Notes: generated by a model from the sequence alone, not told the origin. Shown: positions 8,170 to 17,646, counted from the stretch's first letter. The stretch: 64,000 nt of DNA from JBAOHV01 sp963714875 (GCA_963714875.1 CAVQQI010000012.1:1-64000); one strand, 5' to 3'. Numbers and translations are program-made.

Positions 8170-9264
8170 TCAGGTGGTCGACGGCTCCACCGGCCGGGCG
8201 CGATGTGCCCGCAGCGCCCGGACACCGACGACCACGAGCGTCATCACCGTCAGGGGCAGCACGAAGCCGAGCATCGCCACCGCGAACGGGTCCCGCAATC
8301 CGCTGTCGGTCTGGTCGAGTACCAGGAACGTCAGGTACGCCACGTAGTAGACGCCGAACAGCGCCCCTTCCCACCGCTTCAGCTCGTAGCCGTTGAAGAA
8401 CACCGGGAGGCATGCGACCGCGACGGCGAGCATGATCGGCAGGTCCAGCCGGAGTGCGTCGTCGCTCACCGGCAGCCCGCCCGGGGCGACGACCGCGGTG
8501 ATCCCCAGCACGGCGAGCAGGTTGAACAGGTTCGAGCCGACGACGTTGCCCACCGCGATGTCGCGTTCGCCCCGGATCGCGGCGATCACCGAGGTCGCGA
8601 GCTCCGGGGCGCTCGTGCCGAACGCCACGACGGTCAACCCGATCACCAGGTCCGACACCCCGAAGCTCTCGGCGATCTCGCTCGCGGAGCCGACCAGCCA
8701 CCTCGATCCGACGACCAGCGCGACCACACCGCCGACGATCGAGACGATGTCGATCCACAGCGGCGCCCTGTCGGTGCTGCCGAAGGCCTCGTCGTATTCG
8801 GCTTGGACGTCGGCGTTCTCGCGAAGCGCCGCCCACACCGTCCACCCGCTGTAGACGATCACCGAGAGCAACAGCAGGGCGCCCTCGAGTCGTCCGATCA
8901 GCCCGTTCAGCGACATGACGATGACGACGACCGACGCCAGGATCATCAGCGGCACGTCGATGCGGACGATCTTCTGGGCGACGAGGAGACCGCCGCCGAT
9001 CGCAGCGGACACGCCCAGGACCAGCAGCACGTTCGCGATGTTGCTGCCCACGACGTTGCCGATCGCCAGGCCGGCCTGGCCGTCACGGGCGGCACCGACG
9101 CTGACCGCCATCTCTGGGGTGCTGGTGCCGAATGCCACGACGGTGAGTCCGACCACCACCGGCGACAACCCGGTGCGCACGGCGATCGACGACGCGCCTC
9201 GGACCATGATCTCGGCCCCTCCGACGAGCGCGACGAAGCCGAGGACCAACAAGAGGTAGGTCAT
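8170..9264 (-). CDS. Calcium/sodium antiporter, CaCA family (YrbG-like)
   Basis: 364-residue membrane antiporter with two homologous halves. The alpha-repeat ion-binding signatures are GLTVVAFGTSTPEMAVS in half one and GLTVVAFGTSAPELATS in half two, each followed by GNVVGSNIANVLLVLG or GNVVGSNLFNLLAVLG. About ten hydrophobic helices surround a short acidic central loop (ADVQAEYDEAFGSTD). It exchanges Ca2+ for Na+ or H+. ATG 9264 starts MTYLLLVLGFVALVGG, matching the first helix. The 210 nt between it and the divergent thioredoxin gene hold no coding sequence I can support. Confidence 0.92.
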   Translation of the reverse strand: MTYLLLVLGFVALVGGAEIMVRGASSIAVRTGLSPVVVGLTVVAFGTSTPEMAVSVGAARDGQAGLAIGNVVGSNIANVLLVLGVSAAIGGGLLVAQKIVRIDVPLMILASVVVIVMSLNGLIGRLEGALLLLSVIVYSGWTVWAALRENADVQAEYDEAFGSTDRAPLWIDIVSIVGGVVALVVGSRWLVGSASEIAESFGVSDLVIGLTVVAFGTSAPELATSVIAAIRGERDIAVGNVVGSNLFNLLAVLGITAVVAPGGLPVSDDALRLDLPIMLAVAVACLPVFFNGYELKRWEGALFGVYYVAYLTFLVLDQTDSGLRDPFAVAMLGFVLPLTVMTLVVVGVRALRAHRARPVEPSTT

Positions 9265-9474
9265 GTGGCGACGCAGGTGTTCATCGGATTGGCAGCGTGC
9301 CACAACCGATCCGACCCTGGTGCATCAGGCCCACGGAGCCGGGTTCGGCAGCGGCAGGGATGACCTCGCCGGTGTTCGTGACTTTGGACCCTCGGTCGAC
9401 GCGCCCGTTGTCCGCGAAGCTGTGGCTGTCGCGACCATCGGGCGACTGGCCATCGAGCGACCACCGGAGGTGGC

Positions 9475-9915
9475 ATGAGCGTGTCGGAGATCCGTTGTGG
9501 GAGCTGTGGGGTGCGCAACCGCGTCCCGGTGAGGGCGGCGGGGCGCCCGCGGTGCGCGAAGTGCCATGCAGATCTGGCGTGGCTGGGCGAGGTGACCGAG
9601 GCGGACTTCGACGCGGCGGTGTCGTCCTCGCCGGTACCCGTGCTGGTCGACCTGTGGGCGCCGTGGTGCGGTCCGTGCCGATCGATCGCTCCGGTGCTCG
9701 AAGACCTGGCGGTCCAGCGAGCGGGCCGGCTGCGGATCGCGAAGGTCAACGTCGACGAGGCTCCGGGGGTCTCGGCCCGCCTCGGCGTCCAGGGCATCCC
9801 GACCATGGTCCTCTACGCGGATGGGGTCGAGGTGGGCCGTCAGGTCGGCGCGCTCCCCGCGCACGCCCTCAGCGCATGGATCGACGGTTCGCTCCCGCCG
9901 CGTGGTGCCAGATGA
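9475..9915 (+). CDS. trxC: Thioredoxin 2 (zinc-ribbon thioredoxin)
   Basis: 146-residue thiol-disulfide reductase. An N-terminal zinc ribbon (IRCGSCGVRNRVP...PRCAKCHADL, two CxxC pairs at about residues 8-11 and 27-30) precedes a thioredoxin fold with the active site LWAPWCGPCRSIAP and the cis-Pro loop VQGIPTMVLY. This layout is that of TrxC, which is linked to oxidative stress. GGAGG lies 4 nt before ATG 9475. The stop overlaps the next start (ATGA), so it is co-transcribed with the ABC ATPase. Confidence 0.9.
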   Translation: MSVSEIRCGSCGVRNRVPVRAAGRPRCAKCHADLAWLGEVTEADFDAAVSSSPVPVLVDLWAPWCGPCRSIAPVLEDLAVQRAGRLRIAKVNVDEAPGVSARLGVQGIPTMVLYADGVEVGRQVGALPAHALSAWIDGSLPPRGAR

Positions 9916-10892
9916 GCGCAGCGTTGCGTCTGGAGGGCGTGGTGAAGTCGTTCGGGCCGACCATCGCCCTGGACGGGCTGGAGCTCGAGGCTCGCCACGG
10001 CGAGGTGCACGGCTTCCTCGGGCCCAACGGCGCTGGGAAGACCGTCACGCTGCGCGTGCTGTTGGGCCTGTTGCGCCAGGACAGCGGACACGTCGAACTG
10101 CTCGGCGGCGATCCGTGGCGGGACGCGGTCGAGCTGCATCGCCGGGTTGCGTACGTGCCCGGAGAGCTCAACCTGTGGCCGCAGCTGAGCGGCGGCGAGG
10201 TGATCGACGTCCTCGGCCGGCTCCAGGGCGGCATCGATCCTCGCCGCCGCGACGACCTGGTCGAGCGGTTCGACCTGGATGTGCGGCGCAAGGCCCGCAC
10301 CTACTCCAAGGGCAACCGCCAGAAGGTGGCGCTCGTCGCAGCGCTCGCGGCGGACGTCGACCTGTACCTCCTGGACGAGCCGACCGCCGGGCTGGATCCG
10401 CTGATGGAGGCGGTGTTCCAGGACTGCGTGGGTGAACTGGCCGGCCAGGGTCGCTCGGTGCTGCTGTCGAGCCACATCCTCGACCAGGTCGAGCACCTCT
10501 GTGATCGGGTGACGATCATCCGCCGTGGTCGCACCATCCAGACGGGCACGCTCGAGGAGCTGCGTCATCTGACGCGTACGACGGTCTCGGTCCTGACGTC
10601 GCTGCCGCTGACGGGACTGGACCAGCGGCCGGGGGTGTACGACGTCGTCGTCGCAGGTGACGGACGGGTGACCTTCGACGTCGACAGCGCTCAGTTGGAA
10701 CACGTGATGACCTACGTGGCCGGGCACGGGATCACCGCGCTCACCAGCCATCCGCCGACGCTGGAGGAGTTGTTCCTGCGCCACTACGGCGATGAGCTCA
10801 GCGGAGCCGGGCTGCCCGACGACGGTGATCGCACCCGGCAACACGCCAACGGCGATCTCGCGGGCGACCGCGAGGCACCGCCGCCGTCGTGA
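9912..10892 (+). CDS. ABC transporter ATP-binding protein (exporter type)
   Basis: 326 residues. Walker A is LGPNGAGKTVTL, the signature is a variant TYSKGNRQKVALV (KGN in place of SGG), and Walker B with the D-loop is LYLLDEPTAGLDP; the switch His is in LLSSHILDQ. A C-terminal extension of about 90 residues is typical of drug or natural-product exporters of the CcmA/DrrA type. Starts overlap on both sides (ATGA with trxC; GTGA with the permease), so ATPase and permease are made together. It powers the membrane protein encoded next. Confidence 0.88.
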   Translation: MSAALRLEGVVKSFGPTIALDGLELEARHGEVHGFLGPNGAGKTVTLRVLLGLLRQDSGHVELLGGDPWRDAVELHRRVAYVPGELNLWPQLSGGEVIDVLGRLQGGIDPRRRDDLVERFDLDVRRKARTYSKGNRQKVALVAALAADVDLYLLDEPTAGLDPLMEAVFQDCVGELAGQGRSVLLSSHILDQVEHLCDRVTIIRRGRTIQTGTLEELRHLTRTTVSVLTSLPLTGLDQRPGVYDVVVAGDGRVTFDVDSAQLEHVMTYVAGHGITALTSHPPTLEELFLRHYGDELSGAGLPDDGDRTRQHANGDLAGDREAPPPS

Positions 10893-12487
10893 CCGTCGAG
10901 GGCACCGCTGAACTGACTCGCCTCGGGGTGCGCCTGGACCGCGTCCGCGCGCCCCTCGCCGCGGTGGCCGTCATGGCGTTGGTCATCGTGTCCGCCGGCA
11001 GCGTCGCTGGGCTCTATTCCACACCCGAGCAGATCGCCGAGTACGTCTCACTCGTCAACGTCAGTCCCAACATGGCGGCGGTCAACAGCGCCATGAACGG
11101 CCCGGGGTTCGGCTTCGATGATCCCGACATCGGTGTCGTGCTGGTCAACGAGCTGGCTGTATGGGGTGCGGTGGCGTTCGCCCTGATGGCCATCTTCGGC
11201 GTCGCCCGCCACACCCGTGCCGAGGAGGACGCGGAGCGCACCGAGGTACTGCGCTCGCGGATGGTCGGGCGCCACGCCACCCTTGCTGCGGCAGGGCTGA
11301 CCGTGGGCGCGCTCGTGGTGGCGGTCGGGGCGATGGCGTTCCTCGGTCTGCTCGCCACGGGCTACGCGCCCGTCGGCTCCTTCGCCCTGGTGTGCGGATT
11401 CGTTGCTGCCGGGTGCGTCTTCGGAGCCGTCACCGCGGTGGCGGCGCAGGTCGCCGGGACCTCGCGAGCCACGATCGGGTTCGGAGTCGGCGCTCTGGGC
11501 GCTGCCTACCTGCTGCGAGCGGTCGGCGACATGGGCGACGGAACGCTGTCGTGGTTGTCGCCGATCGGGTGGGTGCACCGTCTACGCCCGTTCGCGGGCG
11601 AGCAGTGGTGGGTGCTGGGCTTGTCCGCGGCGGTCGTCGTGGTGTGCTGCGTTGCATCGGTCGTGCTGTCCGACCGGCGCAACCTGGGTTCGGGCATGTT
11701 GCCCCAGCGACTCGGGCCACCACGGGCGGGTTGGTGCAGCGTCCGCCTGCTGGGGCTGACCGCCCGCCTGCAGCGGGGGTCGATCATCGGCTGGTGCGCT
11801 GGACTGGCCGTGTTGGGGGTCGCCTACGGGTGGGTCGGCAGCGACATCTCCCAGATGTTCGACGACATGCCGGACCTGGAGCAGTTCATCCCGACCGGCG
11901 CCGGGTCGGTGACTGACTCGTACCTGGCCTACACGATGGTCCTGGGGGCGATGCTGGCCGGCGGATTCGCCGTGTCGTCCGTGCTGCGGATGCGAGCAGA
12001 GGAGTCCTCGGGCCGCGCCGAGCTGCTGTTGGCACGGCCGCTGTCGCGCCGGTCATGGGCGCTGACGCACCTGACGGTCACCGTGGGTGGTTCGGCGGTG
12101 GTGATGGCGAGCTACGGGCTGGCGATCGGTCTCGGCATCTCGGCGGCCCTCGGCGACCCCGGCCAGCTCCCGCGGATGCTGGGCGCAGCGTTGGGCCTGG
12201 TCCCTGCGGTGCTGGTGCTGGCGGGGCTGGCGATGCTGCTGGTCGGGGCCGTGCCACGCGTCGCTGCCGGGGCATGGGTCGGCCTGGCGGTGGTCGTCGT
12301 CATCGGGCTGTTCGGCGATCTGTTCAGCCTGCCTGACCCGCTGCGGTGGGTCTCGCCGTTGGAGCACCTCGCAATGATGCCCGCCGAGGGGTTCGACGCC
12401 GTGGGGTTCGTCGCGGTGACCGCGGTGGCGCTGGTCCTGGCGGGGTCGGGCCTGTTGGCGCTGCGCGACCGCGACCTGCCCGCGTAG
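10889..12487 (+). CDS. ABC-2-type exporter permease, fused double-unit (polyketide-exporter-like)
   Basis: 532 residues with about 12 hydrophobic helices in two similar six-helix halves; the second starts near GSIIGWCAGLAVLGVAYGW. Repeated RAEE...R(T/A)E(V/L)L motifs (TRAEEDAERTEVLRSRMVGR and RAEESSGRAELLLARPLSRR) mark each half, as in tetronasin-type ABC exporter permeases of actinomycetes. It would form the channel for the ATPase encoded upstream, exporting a lipophilic compound or drug. GTG 10889 overlaps the ATPase stop. The substrate is not predictable. Confidence 0.85.
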   Translation: MTVEGTAELTRLGVRLDRVRAPLAAVAVMALVIVSAGSVAGLYSTPEQIAEYVSLVNVSPNMAAVNSAMNGPGFGFDDPDIGVVLVNELAVWGAVAFALMAIFGVARHTRAEEDAERTEVLRSRMVGRHATLAAAGLTVGALVVAVGAMAFLGLLATGYAPVGSFALVCGFVAAGCVFGAVTAVAAQVAGTSRATIGFGVGALGAAYLLRAVGDMGDGTLSWLSPIGWVHRLRPFAGEQWWVLGLSAAVVVVCCVASVVLSDRRNLGSGMLPQRLGPPRAGWCSVRLLGLTARLQRGSIIGWCAGLAVLGVAYGWVGSDISQMFDDMPDLEQFIPTGAGSVTDSYLAYTMVLGAMLAGGFAVSSVLRMRAEESSGRAELLLARPLSRRSWALTHLTVTVGGSAVVMASYGLAIGLGISAALGDPGQLPRMLGAALGLVPAVLVLAGLAMLLVGAVPRVAAGAWVGLAVVVVIGLFGDLFSLPDPLRWVSPLEHLAMMPAEGFDAVGFVAVTAVALVLAGSGLLALRDRDLPA

Positions 12488-12488
12488 C

Positions 12489-12647
12489 TCAGCCGCCGAA
12501 GATGCGAGAGCGGAGCGACGGCTTCGCCCCGGCGCTGCACTGGCAGCGGTCCTCGGGGCTCACATCGCCGAGGACCTGCTCGACGTGTTGGCCGCAGCCG
12601 GTGTAGCTGGGGCGGTGACAGGTGGGGCACGTGATTCTGCTGCACAT
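12489..12647 (-). CDS. Small Cys-rich conserved protein (52 aa)
   Basis: Minus-strand reading from ATG 12647 to TGA 12489. It begins MCSRITCPTCHRPSYTGCGQ and continues HVEQVLGDVSPEDRCQC, giving seven cysteines including CPTC, GC and CQC sets. That suggests a small zinc or metal-binding fold. I recall similar short proteins with the pattern MC-RxTCxTCxxPxxxGCGxHVEQ in many bacteria; their role is unknown to me. A GGGGGG run lies immediately upstream of the ATG. It converges tail to tail with the ABC permease (1 nt between stops). Confidence 0.7.
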   Translation of the reverse strand: MCSRITCPTCHRPSYTGCGQHVEQVLGDVSPEDRCQCSAGAKPSLRSRIFGG

Positions 12648-12752
12648 ACCCCCCAGGGTATCACTCGAGCGGGGCGTTCGCCACGGGGGCGGCGACGGCT
12701 CGGGCCGCCGTGGGCCGCCGTCGGCCCCACGATGGGCACACGCAGCCGCTGT

Positions 12753-13699
12753 TCAGCGGCCCGCCAACTCGGCGACCAGGGGCGCCAGCTCCAACGCGGA
12801 CTCGTTCTGCACGACGTGGTACGAGAAGCCCCACCGCTCGCGACGCGACTCGAGCCGGTCGGTCAACTCCGGCACGGTGCCCGCCAGGACCATGGGCGAG
12901 TCCAACAGGGTGGTCGGGTCCTCGCCGTCGAGCCCGAAGCCGGGTGCCAGCATCTCCGCGACGGAGTGCGCATCATCGGTGACGGCAACGACCGGTACCC
13001 AGGCGTTGATCTCCAGGTCGTCGAAGCGGGCGCCCGCCCCTCGCGGACCCAGCCGAGCTTGGCGTCCATCCGGTCCGCGAGCCCGTCCCGAGCCGCATCG
13101 GCATCGACCTCGCCCGAGTGGATCGAGGGATTCACACCCACGATGTCGGCGGTGGCCCCGGCGAAGCGCAGCATCCTGGGCGAGCCCCCGGCGAGTAGCA
13201 GCGGCGGTCCGCCGGCGGTGTGCGGCGCGGGCAGGCCGACCAGGTCGGTGATCGTGTAGTGCTCACCCCGGTGGTCGACCGGTTCGCCCGACCACAGTCC
13301 TCGGATCACCGCCGCACCCTCCATCAGCCGGTCGACCCGCACCCCCGGGCGGTCCATCACGATGCCCGAGGCGTCGTAGTCGGTCCGCATCCACCCCGCG
13401 CCGAGACCGACCTCGCAGCGCCCGGGGAACAGCAGGTCGATCGTGGCCATCTCCTTGGCCAGCACCACCGGGTGGCGGTAGTCGTTGTCGAACACGAGTG
13501 CGCCGACCACCAAGCTGGTGGTCGCCGCCGCCGCGGCGGTCATCGCAGCGATCGGCGCGAGCTGGTCGCCGAAGTGGTCGGGGACGAACAGCGTCGAGTA
13601 GCCGAGCTCCTCGAGGCGCCGGGCGGACTCGGCCCAGCTCATGTCGGGCAGCGGCTGGTGCAGCTGCGCCCCGAACCGGAAGCGTCGATCGTGTGCCAT
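12753..13699 (-). CDS. LLM-class (F420-dependent) oxidoreductase, frame broken once
   Basis: Luciferase-like monooxygenase-fold enzyme; this TIGR03621-like branch generally uses F420. N-terminal blocks: FRFGAQLHQPLPDMSWAES, GYSTLFVPDHFGDQLAP, VGLGAGWMRTDYDASG. The frame breaks after GWVREG near 13028: adding one G to a GGGG run restores GAGARFDDLEINAWVPVVAV, which continues to TGA 12753 through LDGEDPTTLLDSPMVLAGT and RRERWGFSYHVV. The corrected protein is about 315 residues, the normal length. ATG 13699 begins MAHDRRFRFGAQ. The homopolymer position favours a sequencing indel. Confidence 0.82.
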
Positions 13700-13853
13700 G
13701 AGCGCAGTCTGGCTGATCGTCCGCCCCCGAGCGGCGCGTTCTGGGCTGTGGGATCGATTCTCCGAGAGGTGCATCCACCGGGGGTGCCTGCTACGAAGTG
13801 AGGTCTGTGACTCCCCACGAGACCTCCGTATTGCGCGCGCCCGGAGCACGCTG

Positions 13854-14975
13854 ATGTTCCTCGCGTTGCGAGAGATGCGACGTGCCGTGGTCAGATTCGG
13901 GCTGCTGATGGCGTCGATCGGGCTGTTGGTGTTCCTGATCCTGTTCCAACAGACGTTGCAGAACGGGCTCATCACCTCGTTCGTCGGCGCCATCGAGAAC
14001 CAGTCCGCACCGGTGCTGGTCTACAGCGTGGATGGTCGCCGCAACCTCCAGGGCAGCGTGATCACCCCGCCGCTCGAGGAGCAGATCCGGGCGGTCGACG
14101 GCGTCGGCAGAGCCGGGTTGATCGGACAGGGGACGTTCAGCGTCACCGCCGACGGAGCACTCACCAGCGCAGCGATCATCGGCTACTCCGAACCGGGGCT
14201 CGGCGATCCCGACACCATGGTCGACGGCCGCCTGCCGAGTGCGGACGGCGAGGTGGTCGCCATCGACAGCGCCGCCGACGAGGGTTTCGCCATCGGTGAC
14301 ACCGTCACGGTCGAACCGGGCGGGCTGGAGCTCACCGTGGTCGGTCTCGCCGAGCAGATCGGGTACCAGGCCTCGACCACGCTGTTCTCCAGCTACGAGA
14401 CCTATGCAGCGGCGGTCAGCGCAGGCAACCCCGACGCGACCGGCGTGCTGCCGGCGGTGATGGCGCTCGAACCCGCCGAGGGCGTCACCGACGAACAACT
14501 CGTGCAGAGCGTCAACGACGCCGCCCCCGACGCAGATGCGCTCACTCGCGCCGACGCCGCCGCGGAGACCCCCGGTGTGGCCCAGGTCCGCCAGTCGTTC
14601 CAGGTCATCTTCTTGCTCTACGGATTGGTCGTCCCGCTGATCACCGGGCTGTTCTTCCTGATCATCACGCTGCAGAAGGCCAACGCACTCACGCTGTTGC
14701 GTGCCGTCGGCGTCCCCGGCTCGGCGCTGGTGCGGTCGCTGCTGTTCCAGGTCGTGGTGGTGCTCGCCGCCGGCATCGGCATCGGTGTGGCGCTCTACAC
14801 ACCGTTGGCCAACCAGCGTCTGGGTGGCATCCCGCTGAGCTTCCAGACCGGAGCGGTGGTGTTCTGGTCCGTCACCCTCATGGTGCTCGGTGTGATCAGT
14901 TCGCTGGTGTCGGCGCGCCGCGTGCTGTCGATCGATCCCATCGAAGCCACCACCGGCGCAGGAGTGGAACGATGA
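13854..14975 (+). CDS. ABC transporter permease, FtsX/MacB-like (first of two)
   Basis: 373 residues. One N-terminal helix (VRFGLLMASIGLLVFLILFQ), an extracellular MacB-type periplasmic core domain (about residues 45-235), then three C-terminal helices of the FtsX domain. The core contains VDGVGRAGLIGQGTFSV and GDTVTVEPGGLELTVVGL, typical of this domain. ATG 13854 has GGAG 9 nt upstream. The stop overlaps the next start (ATGA). Together with the next permease and ATPase it forms a mechanotransmitting or lipoprotein/peptide-export ABC system. Confidence 0.85.
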   Translation: MFLALREMRRAVVRFGLLMASIGLLVFLILFQQTLQNGLITSFVGAIENQSAPVLVYSVDGRRNLQGSVITPPLEEQIRAVDGVGRAGLIGQGTFSVTADGALTSAAIIGYSEPGLGDPDTMVDGRLPSADGEVVAIDSAADEGFAIGDTVTVEPGGLELTVVGLAEQIGYQASTTLFSSYETYAAAVSAGNPDATGVLPAVMALEPAEGVTDEQLVQSVNDAAPDADALTRADAAAETPGVAQVRQSFQVIFLLYGLVVPLITGLFFLIITLQKANALTLLRAVGVPGSALVRSLLFQVVVVLAAGIGIGVALYTPLANQRLGGIPLSFQTGAVVFWSVTLMVLGVISSLVSARRVLSIDPIEATTGAGVER

Positions 14976-16087
14976 AGGTCGCACTGCTCGAGCTGCGTCG
15001 GCGCCCGGGACGCTTCTCCACCGCGACGATCATCCTGACGCTCATCGCGACCCTGCTGATGCTGCTCGGTGGGCTGCTCGACGGCCTTCTCGACGGATCC
15101 ACCAGCGCGGTGGCGGCCCAGCAGGGCGACGTCATCGTCTTCTCCGACACCGCCGAGAGCTCGTTCCTACGCAGTCGCGTGACGCCCGAGATCCGCGAGC
15201 AGGTCGAAGCGGTTCCGGGGGTGGCCGCCGTCGGTGGGATCGGTGTCGCGCAGCTCGGTGGTCGGGTTCCCGGCAACGCGGATCGCGACCTGGTCGACGT
15301 GGCGCTGTTCGGCTACCAGATCGCGCCCGACGGCGTTCCGGAGGTGCCAGCCGTCGGTGAGGCCTACGCGGACCGATCCCTCGAGTCCGGCGGCGTTCGC
15401 GAGGGCATGACGATCGAGTTGGGCCCGCAACGCACCCCGATCACCATCGTCGGTTGGGTCGACGATCTGGCCTACTCCGGGCAGGGCACGCTGTGGGCCG
15501 CGCCGGCGACGTGGCGCGATGTGGTCAACCAGAACCGCCCGGGCGCCGGCGTCGGCGACGGGGTCTTCCAGTCGCTGGTGGTCCAGGCCGATGACGGCAC
15601 CGACCCGGCCACGCTGCCCGCCGCCATCGATGCGGCGACCGACGGAGCGACCGAGTCGCTGACCCTGGACGACGCCATCAACGCCATCCCCGGAGTCGAA
15701 CAGCAGTCGTCGACGTTCAACCAGATCATCGGTGTCACCGTGATCATCGCCATCATCGTGGTTGCCCTCTTCTTCGCTCTCCTCACCGTGGAGCGCACCT
15801 CGCTGTACGGCGTGCTCAAGGCGATCGGCGCGACGTCGCGTTCGCTGTTCGGCGGTGTGGTTCTGCAGGCGGTGGTGGTCACCCTGGTGGCCTCGGCAAT
15901 CGGCGGCACGCTCGCGCTGCTGCTCGACCTCGCCGTGCCGCCGGGCGGCATTCCCTACACGCTGCTGCCCGCCCGGATCATCAGCAGCGTCGTCTTCCTC
16001 CTCATCGCAGCCATCATCGGTTGTGCCTTCTCACTCCGTCGGGTCCTTCGGATCGACCCGGCCTCAGCCATCGGGAGCGGATCGTGA
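14972..16087 (+). CDS. ABC transporter permease, FtsX/MacB-like (second of two)
   Basis: 371 residues with the same plan as its neighbour: N-terminal helix (FSTATIILTLIATLLMLLGG), a MacB-like extracellular domain with VPGVAAVGGIGVAQLGGR, then three helices including TVIIAIIVVALFFALLTVE. The two permeases are paralogous and probably pair as a heterodimer. It overlaps the upstream permease (ATGA) and the downstream ATPase (GTGA), so all three are translationally coupled. Confidence 0.85.
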   Translation: MKVALLELRRRPGRFSTATIILTLIATLLMLLGGLLDGLLDGSTSAVAAQQGDVIVFSDTAESSFLRSRVTPEIREQVEAVPGVAAVGGIGVAQLGGRVPGNADRDLVDVALFGYQIAPDGVPEVPAVGEAYADRSLESGGVREGMTIELGPQRTPITIVGWVDDLAYSGQGTLWAAPATWRDVVNQNRPGAGVGDGVFQSLVVQADDGTDPATLPAAIDAATDGATESLTLDDAINAIPGVEQQSSTFNQIIGVTVIIAIIVVALFFALLTVERTSLYGVLKAIGATSRSLFGGVVLQAVVVTLVASAIGGTLALLLDLAVPPGGIPYTLLPARIISSVVFLLIAAIIGCAFSLRRVLRIDPASAIGSGS

Positions 16088-16854
16088 ACTCCACCGACAC
16101 CACCGCCGGGCAGGCCCAGTCCTCGCCCGACCAGTCCGACTCGCCCGGCCGGTCCGGCACGGCCCGGCCGTCGAGCGACGGCGACCTGGCGCTGCGCATG
16201 ACCGGCGTCCGCAAGACCTACCAGCTCGGCGACGAGGAGGTGGTCGCGCTCGATCACGTGAACCTCTCGGTGGGTGCAGGAGAGATCCTGTGCCTCCTCG
16301 GCCCGTCGGGGTCGGGCAAGACCACGCTGTGCTCCATCGCGGGAGGCCTGCTCTCCGCGACCGAGGGCGAGGTCGTGGTCGGCGGCCAGGACATCACCAA
16401 CTACAACGCCCGCCAGCTGTCGACGTTCCGTTCCGAGTCGGTCGGTTTCGTGTTCCAGGCGGTGAACCTGGTCCCGTTCCTGACCGCTCGCGAGAACCTG
16501 CTGGTCGTCGACGAACTGGGCCGCCGGACCGGCAAGGCGGCTCGAGCTCGTGCCGACACGCTGCTCGAGGAGCTCAGCATGACCGACCGGGCCAGGAACC
16601 TGCCGTCGCAGCTGTCGGGCGGACAACGCCAGCGGGTGGCGATCGGACGGGCGCTGATGAACGAGCCGCAGCTGGTGCTGTTCGACGAGCCGACCTCGGC
16701 ACTCGACACCAAGCTCGGCGAGCAGGTGATGGAGTTGATCCAGTCCGAGATGCGCCAGCGGGGGACCGCTGCGATCATCGTGACCCACGACGAGCGCATC
16801 ACCCACTACGCGGATCGTACGGTGCACATCATCGACGGCAAGCTCGACGCCTGA
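16084..16854 (+). CDS. ABC transporter ATP-binding protein, MacB/LolD-like
   Basis: 256 residues. A disordered Ser/Thr/Pro-rich leader (about 35 residues) precedes the ATPase domain: Walker A LGPSGSGKTTLCSIAGG, Q-loop FVFQAVNLVPFLTARENL, signature LPSQLSGGQRQRVAIGRAL, Walker B LVLFDEPTSALD, switch VTHDERI. The Q-loop and insertion match ATPases that partner FtsX-type permeases. GTG 16084 overlaps the permease stop. It closes the three-gene operon. Confidence 0.9.
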   Translation: MNSTDTTAGQAQSSPDQSDSPGRSGTARPSSDGDLALRMTGVRKTYQLGDEEVVALDHVNLSVGAGEILCLLGPSGSGKTTLCSIAGGLLSATEGEVVVGGQDITNYNARQLSTFRSESVGFVFQAVNLVPFLTARENLLVVDELGRRTGKAARARADTLLEELSMTDRARNLPSQLSGGQRQRVAIGRALMNEPQLVLFDEPTSALDTKLGEQVMELIQSEMRQRGTAAIIVTHDERITHYADRTVHIIDGKLDA

Positions 16855-16886
16855 ACACCCGTCCATGCCTCGGCGCGGACCGGCGG

Positions 16887-16892
16887 TACGCT
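16887..16892 (+). promoter_or_regulatory. -10 hexamer before the gene at 16900
   Basis: TACGCT followed by 7 nt and then ATG 16900. Spacing fits a leaderless mRNA. Confidence 0.45.
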
Positions 16893-16899
16893 GAATCCG

Positions 16900-17340
16900 A
16901 TGTGGTGGTGGCTCCTGGCGACAGCGGTGTGTGTGTTCGTCATCGCCGCGGTCTCGATCGGGGTCGTCACGGGGTCGCTGGCCCGGCGGCCCCGCCGCAG
17001 CGTCTATGACCTGGAGGAAGCGGTCGACTTCGTCGCTGATCGGCTGCCCGAGGAGATGACCGCGGTCGTCTCCTACGACGACGTGCGGTCCGTCCTGTTG
17101 TTCCACTGCGACTACCTGGCGGCCAAGGGAGTTGCATCGGGACGCACCGCCGACGACATCGGTGCGGCGCTGGTGGTCGTGCCCGATGACGAGCCGACGG
17201 CGTTCGTGCTGGGCAAGGTCGGCGACGCCGGGCTCGAGCTGAGCGACGACGACGTGCTCGCGATCCTGGACGCAGAACTGTCCTACTACCAGGCGATCGG
17301 GGCCATCGGCCCCCGGCTCGACGACGTCGGGGAGAGCTGA
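16900..17340 (+). CDS. Membrane-anchored protein of unknown function
   Basis: 146 residues: one N-terminal helix (WWWLLATAVCVFVIAAVSIG), a basic stop-transfer (ARRPRR), then an acidic cytoplasmic domain rich in Asp/Glu/Val (DLEEAVDFVADRLPEEMTAV, ELSDDDVLAILDAELSYYQ). I recognise no known family. It has its own TANNNT-type start signal and is followed by a short conserved gene; both may belong with the downstream hydrolase, but nothing specific links them. Confidence 0.7.
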   Translation: MWWWLLATAVCVFVIAAVSIGVVTGSLARRPRRSVYDLEEAVDFVADRLPEEMTAVVSYDDVRSVLLFHCDYLAAKGVASGRTADDIGAALVVVPDDEPTAFVLGKVGDAGLELSDDDVLAILDAELSYYQAIGAIGPRLDDVGES

Positions 17341-17427
17341 ACCACCCGTCCCGGGCCACCAGGTGGCCGGACCCCTCTACGATGGCAGCGGTCAAGGTGA
17401 CCGCAGCGTTCGAGACAGGAATGGCAC

Positions 17428-17646
17428 ATGGAACGGCCCGTGAAGTTCGAGCACAACCGCTACGTGGGCGACAAGCGGACCCAGGTCGTCTATGACATCG
17501 ATGCGATCGAGCCCGAGGACGAGCACATCATCGAGGAGCTGATGGCCTCGGAAGCCTTCCTGTGCTTCGGGCCCGACACCGAGGCCGAGGCGCGCAACCG
17601 CTGCTACCGGCTGTTCGCGAAGCAGCGGGCGGCGAGCGACGCCTGA
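17428..17646 (+). CDS. Small conserved protein of unknown function (72 aa)
   Basis: 72 residues, acidic, with the core FEHNRYVGDKRTQVVYDIDA, then IIEELMASEAFLCFGPDTEAE and a basic end. AGGA lies 8 nt upstream of ATG 17428. The stop overlaps the next start (TGATG), so it is translated with the hydrolase. Regular helix-forming sequence and length suggest a real small soluble protein; function unknown. Confidence 0.7.
   Translation: MERPVKFEHNRYVGDKRTQVVYDIDAIEPEDEHIIEELMASEAFLCFGPDTEAEARNRCYRLFAKQRAASDA

Noticed and set aside
9265..9474. N-terminal extension of the trxC/ABC ATPase region from 9297
   Set aside because: The upstream frame is Arg/Pro-rich antisense-type sequence; trxC has a clear ribosome site at 9475 and the ATPase starts at 9912 by ATGA overlap.
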